From Pseudomonas sp. HMWF032 (GTDB lineage: Bacteria > Pseudomonadota > Gammaproteobacteria > Pseudomonadales > Pseudomonadaceae): a stretch of DNA of 53,238 bases. A program made the position numbers and the translations under genes. The DNA lies in the NCBI RefSeq assembly GCF_003060885.1, contig NZ_QAIG01000006.1, positions 1 to 53,238 on the forward strand, in the 5' to 3' direction. Shown piece by piece: positions 48,591 through 53,238 of the stretch. The notes under the pieces were generated by a model. It was not told the origin of the DNA. It worked only from the letters and a program-made list of their open reading frames with translations, and did no database searches. Each line of letters opens with the position of its first letter. Positions within the stretch are counted from its first letter, which is position 1.

Positions 48591-48982
48591 CAACCGGAGT
48601 AATCCAGCACCGTCCAAACCTTGCTCAGACCCCTGGTAATTACACAGCCGCTCTGCCCCAGTTGATTGTTGCTGTGCAGCGACATCAGATTGGTCATGCC
48701 ATCTGCCGCATCCGAGCGTTCGCTCAGCCACTGCACGCGGCCGCAATTGGCCGTTTCGATCACATAACTGGCCGCCACGGCAGAGTCCTCGCTCGGCAGC
48801 CTGATCACATCCACCACCGTGCCCTGCTCTTCTACACGCTTGCCGTCGGATACCAGCACCGCCCAGGCCTGGCCATTCTCAATCACCAGGTAGGTGCCAT
48901 TGGCCCTCGGTTGATCAAGCTGCGGTTGCGCACAACCGGCCAAAAGACCCAACAGCACAATTGTCATCAGCATCTGTTGCAT
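48590..48982 (-). CDS. Putative lipoprotein of unknown function
   Basis: A 130-residue protein with signal MQQMLMTIVLLGLLAGC (lipobox LAGC). The mature part is beta-rich, with NGTYLVIENGQAWAVLVSDG and two further Cys (ANCGRVQW and SGCVITRG) that may form a disulfide. AGGAG lies nine bases before the ATG at 48982. I recognise no family. The LexA box at 49089 lies 107 bases upstream, between this gene and the divergent one. Confidence 0.72.
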   Translation of the reverse strand: MQQMLMTIVLLGLLAGCAQPQLDQPRANGTYLVIENGQAWAVLVSDGKRVEEQGTVVDVIRLPSEDSAVAASYVIETANCGRVQWLSERSDAADGMTNLMSLHSNNQLGQSGCVITRGLSKVWTVLDYSG

Positions 48983-49088
48983 TGTTAGTGACTCCTCTGC
49001 AGTGCCTGTGGCCATTGGCTTTGCGGGCAGATGGCGCGAGTGATCGAGTAGGTGCCGGTTATGGCCTTGGGCTTACTATTATCGAATA

Positions 49089-49104
49089 CTGTTTATTTGT
49101 ACAG
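49089..49104. promoter_or_regulatory. LexA box upstream of the 105-residue gene
   Basis: CTGTTTATTTGTACAG fits CTGT-N8-ACAG, with the flanks (A on the left, T on the right) extending the symmetry. It lies 90 bases before the gene at 49194. Confidence 0.7.
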
Positions 49105-49193
49105 TGTTTTTCGATTACCCTTGGTCATGCCATCCAGCCAACCATGCCGCCCGGCAGATCGGGCCCATACAAGGCGTTAACAGGAGTACCCAG

Positions 49194-49511
49194 ATGCTCG
49201 ACGTACTGCAGCTGAAACACAGCGTAAACCGCATGCCCTTGGAAAAAGTCCGGGCCACCGTCAATGAATTGCAGCTTGAAGGCATCGTCACCGAGGGCAA
49301 AACGCCGTTTTCCCGGGTGCACTTCAACACCTGTTTTGCCGAGATCGAAGCCTTGCTGCAGCGTGCCGGCTATCACCGTCAGCTGGATGTGGTCGGCTAC
49401 CAGGGCCTGACCTACGCCATGTTCGACCCCTCGCGCTGGGAGGCGGTGGAAGTGCTGCGCTGGCTCAAGGAGTTTGTCGAGGAAACTCAGGGCAAATCGC
49501 TGTCCCGCTAA
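49194..49511 (+). CDS. Unrecognised small protein, candidate SOS gene
   Basis: A 105-residue soluble protein, no signal peptide or membrane segment. Predicted mixed alpha/beta: KVRATVNELQLEGIVTEGKT, NTCFAEIEALLQRAG and EAVEVLRWLKEFVEE are amphipathic helices. Only one Cys. GGAG at 49182-49185 supports the ATG at 49194; earlier in-frame ATGs lack a ribosome site. I know no family for it. Its only clue is the LexA box upstream, which suggests induction by DNA damage. Confidence 0.7.
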   Translation: MLDVLQLKHSVNRMPLEKVRATVNELQLEGIVTEGKTPFSRVHFNTCFAEIEALLQRAGYHRQLDVVGYQGLTYAMFDPSRWEAVEVLRWLKEFVEETQGKSLSR

Positions 49512-49792
49512 GGCTGTGGCGCGTGATCCACACCTAGGCTGGCGGCACCAAGGCGAAGCAAAAGCGCTTGGCAGCGGCTTAGCCATGCACAACATTGGCT
49601 CAATAAGATGACTAAAAGCGCTGCTGGTCTGCGGCATGGCACGGTATTACGGCAAGAAAACTTTTTTCTAACCAACATTTAATACTGTGCTTAACCCTAT
49701 GATTTATAGCGTTTAAGCCTACCAACCTAAGGCTCGTTCGAGCCCGCTTCAGAGGGTTCTGGCGGTTGTCAGCCGCCGTACCCCAGTAAAGC

Positions 49793-49808
49793 TGGCAAGC
49801 CCTTTGCT
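49793..49808 (+). promoter_or_regulatory. Sigma-54 promoter of the nrt operon
   Basis: TGGCAA-GCCCT-TTGCT, exact GG-N10-GC spacing. Predicted start near 49819, just ahead of the dual-hexaloop RNA. The upstream part (49512-49792) holds no gene; TGCACAACATTGGCT near 49586 is a weak NtrC-like site. Confidence 0.75.
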
Positions 49809-49836
49809 ATCGTCCTCACAAGATTCCTGCGCAGCC

Positions 49837-49879
49837 CACCAACGGCGGTGAGCCGCGGATCACGGACAACGGCGTCCGT
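49837..49879 (+). ncRNA. ANTAR-type dual-hexaloop motif in the nrtA leader
   Basis: Hairpin 1: CACC [AACGGC] GGTG (49837-49850). Hairpin 2: ACGGAC [AACGGC] GTCCGT (49862-49879). The loops are identical, with A at 1 and G at 4; the linker is 11 bases. The second loop and its 3' stem lie within the 5' arm of the terminator. Confidence 0.85.
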
Positions 49880-49921
49880 CAGGTCACCTCATTAGAGGTG
49901 GCCTGGCGGACGCCGTTTTTT
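49868..49921 (+). terminator. Attenuator terminator in the nrtA leader
   Basis: AACGGCGTCCG pairs with CGGACGCCGTT, and the inner TCACCTC / GAGGTGG part adds to the stem. Loop ATTA, then a T run. It excludes hexaloop hairpin 2, giving the on/off switch expected for NasT antitermination. Confidence 0.88.
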
Positions 49922-49957
49922 GTTTCAGCCGTTTTATCGGCCAGAGAGGACAGACCT

Positions 49958-51242
49958 ATGACTGATCGTGATTCGAAGGCCCTAAGCCTGCACAGCCGCC
50001 GTAACTTTCTGAGAACCTCGATAGCTGTCGCCGGCACCTTAGGTGGTGTCGCCGCCCTTGGCCTGAGCGCACCCGCTTCGCTGCGCAGCGTGGCCTGGGC
50101 CGCCGGCTCCGATGCGCCAGAAAAGGCGGTGCTGAAAGTCGGCTTTATTCCACTGACTGATTGCGCCTCAGTAGTGGTTGCCGCCACTCAGGGCTTTGGC
50201 GAGAAATACGGCCTGACTATCACCCCGAGCAAGGAAGCCTCCTGGGCCGGTGTGCGCGACAAACTCAATACCGGCGAGCTGGATGCCGCCCACGTGCTGT
50301 ACGGCATGATGTACGGCGCGCAGCTGGGCATCGCTGGGCCGCAGAAGGATATGGCGGTACTGATGGGCCTGAATCAGAACGGCCAGGCCATCACCCTCTC
50401 CAAACAGCTCAAAGAGGCCGGCGTCACCAACGGTGCACAACTGGCCGAGCATGTGAAAAAAGGCGGAAACCCGCTGACTTTCGCCCAGACTTTCCCCACC
50501 GGTACCCACGCCATGTGGCTGTATTACTGGCTGGCGAGCCTGGGCATCAACCCGATGAGCGATGTGAAAACCATCGTCGTGCCACCACCGCAGATGGTCG
50601 CCAATATGCGCGTCGGCAATATGGACGGCTTCTGCGTCGGTGAGCCCTGGGGCGCGCGGGCGATTGCCGACAAGATTGGTTTCACCGCCGTCACGACTCA
50701 GCAGATCTGGCCGGATCACCCGGAAAAGGTCCTCGGTGCCACCCGCACCTTTATCGAGCAATACCGCCAACGCGGCCCGCGCGCTGATCATGGCGGTGCT
50801 GGACGCCAGCCAGTTTATCGAAGCCAGCGAGGAAAACCGTAAGAGCACGGCCAAGTTGATTTCCGGCAAGGCCTACGTCAATGCACCGGTCAAGGTGATC
50901 GAGCCGCGCTTCCTCAGCCAGTATGAGGACGGCCTGGGCAACAGCTGGAAAGACGATCACGCCATGGCCTTCTGCAAGAACGGCACGGTGAACTTCCCGT
51001 ATCACTCTGACGGCATGTGGTTTATGACCCAATTCAAGCGTTGGGGCCTGATCAAGGAAGACCCGAATTACCCCGTCGTCGCCGCCGGAGTCAACCAGGT
51101 TGCGCTGTACAAAGAAGCCGCCAGTGCGTTGAACATCCCTGTGCCGGCCAGCTCGCTGCGTAGCAGCACGCTGATCGACGGCAACGTATGGAATGGCTCC
51201 GAGCCAGCTGCCTATGCCAACTCTTTTGCGATTAAAGCCTGA
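49958..51242 (+). pseudogene. nrtA: Nitrate ABC transporter substrate-binding protein, frameshifted
   Basis: Periplasmic nitrate-binding protein with a Tat signal (SRRNFLRTSIAVAGTLGG). The first frame runs to about 50764 (TRTFIEQY) and then turns into unrelated sequence. Homology resumes one base out of frame as NAARALIMAVLDASQFIEAS and continues to the normal end at 51242. Comparison with nasS (FVRQHPNSARALIM) shows one surplus base within CGCC at 50765-50768. If corrected, the protein would have about 427 residues. Either the gene is inactivated or this is a sequencing error. The start ATG at 49958 follows AGAGGA. Confidence 0.9.
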
Positions 51243-51255
51243 TTGGAGGTTCGTG

Positions 51256-52107
51256 ATGAACGCACCACTGAAAACCCCATTGCCCTTGCCTGCGCCAACA
51301 AGCAAAGCGTCACGCCTGGTGCTGCCAGGCGTGACGGCGCTGAGCAGCCTGCTCAAGGCGGTTGTGCCGCCATTACTCGGCATCGCACTGTTTATTGGCG
51401 TGTGGGCGCTGATTGCGAGCAAAAGCGAGGGTCTGCCAGGCCCAGTCAGTACCTGGGCGGCGGCACTGAAGCTGTTTGCCAACCCCTTCTATGACAACGG
51501 CCCGAATGACATGGGCATCGGCTGGAATATCCTGCATTCGCTGGGCCGCGTCGGTATCGGCTTTGGTTTGGCGGCGTTGGTGGGCATTCCGCTGGGCTTT
51601 GCCATCGGCCGCTTTGCTTTCTTGGCCAGCATGCTCTCGCCGATCATCAGCCTGCTGCGTCCGGTTTCGCCGCTGGCTTGGCTACCGATTGGTCTGCTGG
51701 TGTTCGAAGCGGCTGGCCCGGCGTCGATCTGGGTAATTTTCATCAGCTCAATCTGGCCGATCATCCTCAACACCGCCGCCGGTGTGGCCAGCGTGCCGCA
51801 GGATTATCTGAACGTGGCGCGGGTGCTCAAGCTCTCGGAGTTCAAGGTACTCACACGCATCCTGTTTCCCGCCGTGTTGCCACACCTGATGACCGGCATT
51901 CGCCTGGCCATTGGCGTGGCCTGGCTGGTAATCGTCGCTGCCGAGATGCTCACCGGCGGCACGGGCCTGGGTTTCTGGGTGTGGGATGAGTGGAACAACC
52001 TCAACGTCGAACACATCCTGATCGCCATCATCATCGTCGGCCTGGTCGGCCTGGCTTTGGAGCAACTGCTGTTGCTGCTGGCCAAACGTTTCGACTACGC
52101 CAGCTAA
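51256..52107 (+). CDS. nrtB: Nitrate ABC transporter permease
   Basis: A 283-residue inner-membrane protein with about six helices (first GIALFIGVWALIAS, last HILIAIIIVGLVGLALEQLLLLL). The ABC-importer EAA loop is seen in ARVLKLSEFKVLTRILFPAVLP. The ATG at 51256 follows TTGGAGG. It lies 13 bases behind nrtA. It is the same family as SsuC/TauC; the nitrate assignment rests on the neighbouring NrtA-type protein. Confidence 0.92.
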   Translation: MNAPLKTPLPLPAPTSKASRLVLPGVTALSSLLKAVVPPLLGIALFIGVWALIASKSEGLPGPVSTWAAALKLFANPFYDNGPNDMGIGWNILHSLGRVGIGFGLAALVGIPLGFAIGRFAFLASMLSPIISLLRPVSPLAWLPIGLLVFEAAGPASIWVIFISSIWPIILNTAAGVASVPQDYLNVARVLKLSEFKVLTRILFPAVLPHLMTGIRLAIGVAWLVIVAAEMLTGGTGLGFWVWDEWNNLNVEHILIAIIIVGLVGLALEQLLLLLAKRFDYAS

Positions 52108-52146
52108 AGCAGGCCAGTTTGAGCAGACACGCTAAGGAGCCGCAAC

Positions 52147-52938
52147 ATGGATAAATTCGTAGAGCTGACTCAGGTCGGCAAGCATTTCGACACCAAGAAA
52201 GGCCGCTTCCAGGCCCTCACCGACGTCAACCTGAGCATTGCCAAGGGTGAGTTCGTCACCCTGATCGGCCATTCGGGTTGCGGTAAATCCACCGTGCTCA
52301 ACCTGATCGCCGGCCTGCTCGAGGCCAGCGAAGGCGGTCTGATCTGCAACGGCCGCGAGATCGACGGTCCTGGCCCGGAGCGTGGCGTGGTGTTCCAGAA
52401 CCACAGCCTGCTGCCCTGGATGACCTGCTACGGCAACGTCTACCTGGCGGTGGAAAAGGTCTTCGCCGGCAAGGAGAGCAAGGCCCAGCTCAAGGAGCGC
52501 ACCGAAGCGGCGCTGGCCATGGTGGGCCTGAGCCACGCCACCTACAAGCACCCGAATGAAATCTCTGGCGGCATGAAGCAGCGTGTTGGCATCGCCCGCG
52601 CCCTGGCCATGCAGCCCAAGGTGCTGTTGATGGACGAACCCTTCGGCGCGCTGGACGCCCTGACCCGCGCGCACCTGCAGGACGAACTGCTGCGCATCGT
52701 CGGCGAAACCCACAGCACGGTGGTGATGGTCACCCACGATGTCGATGAGGCGGTGCTGCTCTCCGATCGCATCGTGATGATGACCAACGGCCCGGCTGCG
52801 ACCGTGGGCGATATCGTCAAGGTCGAGCTGGCGCGCCCGCGCGATCGTTTGGCCCTGGCCAATGACCCGCACTACCATGCCTACCGCACCGCCGTGCTGG
52901 AGTTTCTCTACCAGCGTCAGCAGCGCCCGGCAGCCTAG
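52147..52938 (+). CDS. nrtD: Nitrate ABC transporter ATP-binding protein
   Basis: A 263-residue ATPase: Walker A GHSGCGKST, Q-loop VVFQNHSLLPWMTC, signature ISGGMKQRVGIARAL, Walker B VLLMDEPFGALDALTR and the switch His in VTHDVDEAVLLSDR. It resembles the NrtD/CynD branch and lacks the NrtA-like extension of cyanobacterial NrtC. It is the last gene of the nrt operon in the window, 39 bases after nrtB, and its stop overlaps the converging gene by four bases. Confidence 0.92.
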   Translation: MDKFVELTQVGKHFDTKKGRFQALTDVNLSIAKGEFVTLIGHSGCGKSTVLNLIAGLLEASEGGLICNGREIDGPGPERGVVFQNHSLLPWMTCYGNVYLAVEKVFAGKESKAQLKERTEAALAMVGLSHATYKHPNEISGGMKQRVGIARALAMQPKVLLMDEPFGALDALTRAHLQDELLRIVGETHSTVVMVTHDVDEAVLLSDRIVMMTNGPAATVGDIVKVELARPRDRLALANDPHYHAYRTAVLEFLYQRQQRPAA

Positions 52939-53237
52939 GGCGTGGGTCCCGCCCCGATGCGCTGGAGGAAGGTTTCCACCGCATCGGTGTAGGCCCCCGG
53001 CACGCCTAATTGCGCATTGATCTCGCCGTGCGACAACGCCAGTGGCAATACCGTGACCTGCATACCCAACTCACTGCCTCGCTTGGCAAAGCCCTGCGCC
53101 TGACGGCATGCTTCTTCGCGTTTGCTGGAGCACACCGCCAGCATCGGCGCGCCGGCCTGCTGCAGCCGCCATAAGGGGGAGGCGGCTCGCCAGTAGGCGA
53201 GATCCTGTCCAAACGCCTTGTCATACAGGCGGTAATG
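52935..53237 (-). CDS. Alpha/beta hydrolase, C-terminal part (runs off the window)
   Basis: About 101 codons are visible and the frame is open to the window end, so the N-terminal part is outside. The sequence YDKAFGQDLAYWRAASPLWR, then GAPMLAVCSSKREEACRQAQ and PLALSHGEINAQLG resembles the end of a BD-FAE-type esterase, with the catalytic His in LSHGEIN. The nucleophile Ser is not in view. Converges with nrtD with a 4-base overlap. Confidence 0.7.
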   Translation of the reverse strand, partial: HYRLYDKAFGQDLAYWRAASPLWRLQQAGAPMLAVCSSKREEACRQAQGFAKRGSELGMQVTVLPLALSHGEINAQLGVPGAYTDAVETFLQRIGAGPTP

Positions 53238-53238
53238 C

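Noticed and set aside
49660..49676. Second sigma-54 promoter (TGGCACGGTATTACG) upstream of nrtA
   Set aside because: The -12 element reads CG rather than GC at the required position, unlike the exact match at 49793.

Overview
The window looks like chromosomal DNA of a Pseudomonas species (Gammaproteobacteria). Protein sequences, Shine-Dalgarno use and gene order (aat-bpt-infA-clpA-clpS-cspD-icd; nudJ-mnmA-hflD-purB; cysS-glnS-ppiB-lpxH; acnB next to nasS-nasT) fit that genus as I remember it. No rRNA, tRNA, CRISPR array, complete insertion sequence or prophage was seen. All calls come from reading the sequence; no database search or folding program was run.

Layout. 1-5.1 kb: a protein-turnover block holding two N-degron aminoacyl-transferases (aat, bpt), infA, the ClpA unfoldase, its adaptor ClpS, and cspD. 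5.1-6.4 kb: icd, preceded by two 15-bp palindromes. 6.7-14.4 kb: a mostly housekeeping run (nudJ, mnmA, hflD, a DMT permease, purB, a uL16 hydroxylase, a GNAT, two poorly known genes). 14.4-19.7 kb: aceA behind a long leader and a 27-bp palindrome, a Tat-exported PhoX phosphatase with a Pho box, and two small genes. 19.8-21.9 kb: mnmH-selD for 2-selenouridine in tRNA. 22.1-26.1 kb: a FAN1-type nuclease and an XPD/DinG-like helicase with an N-terminal nuclease-like domain, behind a LexA box. 26.5-31.8 kb: an apparently acquired segment with an RND efflux pump and its adaptor between a decayed cysA-like fragment and a truncated integrase. 31.8-41.9 kb: ybiT, cysS, glnS, a MITE-like repeat, ppiB, lpxH, an SPFH protein, miaE, an Anr-type promoter with a universal stress protein, and a DUF1289 gene. 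42-45 kb: acnB with a roughly 280-nt structured leader, then a small lipoprotein. 45.3-52.9 kb: nitrate-assimilation control and uptake (nasS, nasT, then nrtA, nrtB, nrtD), with alaC, a lipoprotein and a LexA-box gene in between.

The most interesting signal is regulatory. Both nasS and nrtA have a sigma-54 promoter (GG-N10-GC) followed by two hairpins with six-base loops (AACGGC or AACGGT, A at 1 and G at 4). This is the RNA signature bound by ANTAR proteins such as NasT. In both leaders the second hairpin overlaps the 5' arm of a terminator-like hairpin. The nrtA leader is the expected NasT antitermination target. The copy before nasST suggests that the sensor operon controls itself. NasS and NrtA are clear paralogues, so gene and leader may have been copied together. 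nrtA carries a one-base frameshift in this sequence.

Two further regulatory themes stand out. Palindromes of the form TGTAG-N-CTACA, in the short (15 bp) and long (27-28 bp) versions known for the regulator RccR, lie before icd and aceA, the two enzymes that compete for isocitrate. Two CTGT-N8-ACAG LexA boxes lie before fan1-helicase and before an unrecognised 105-residue gene.
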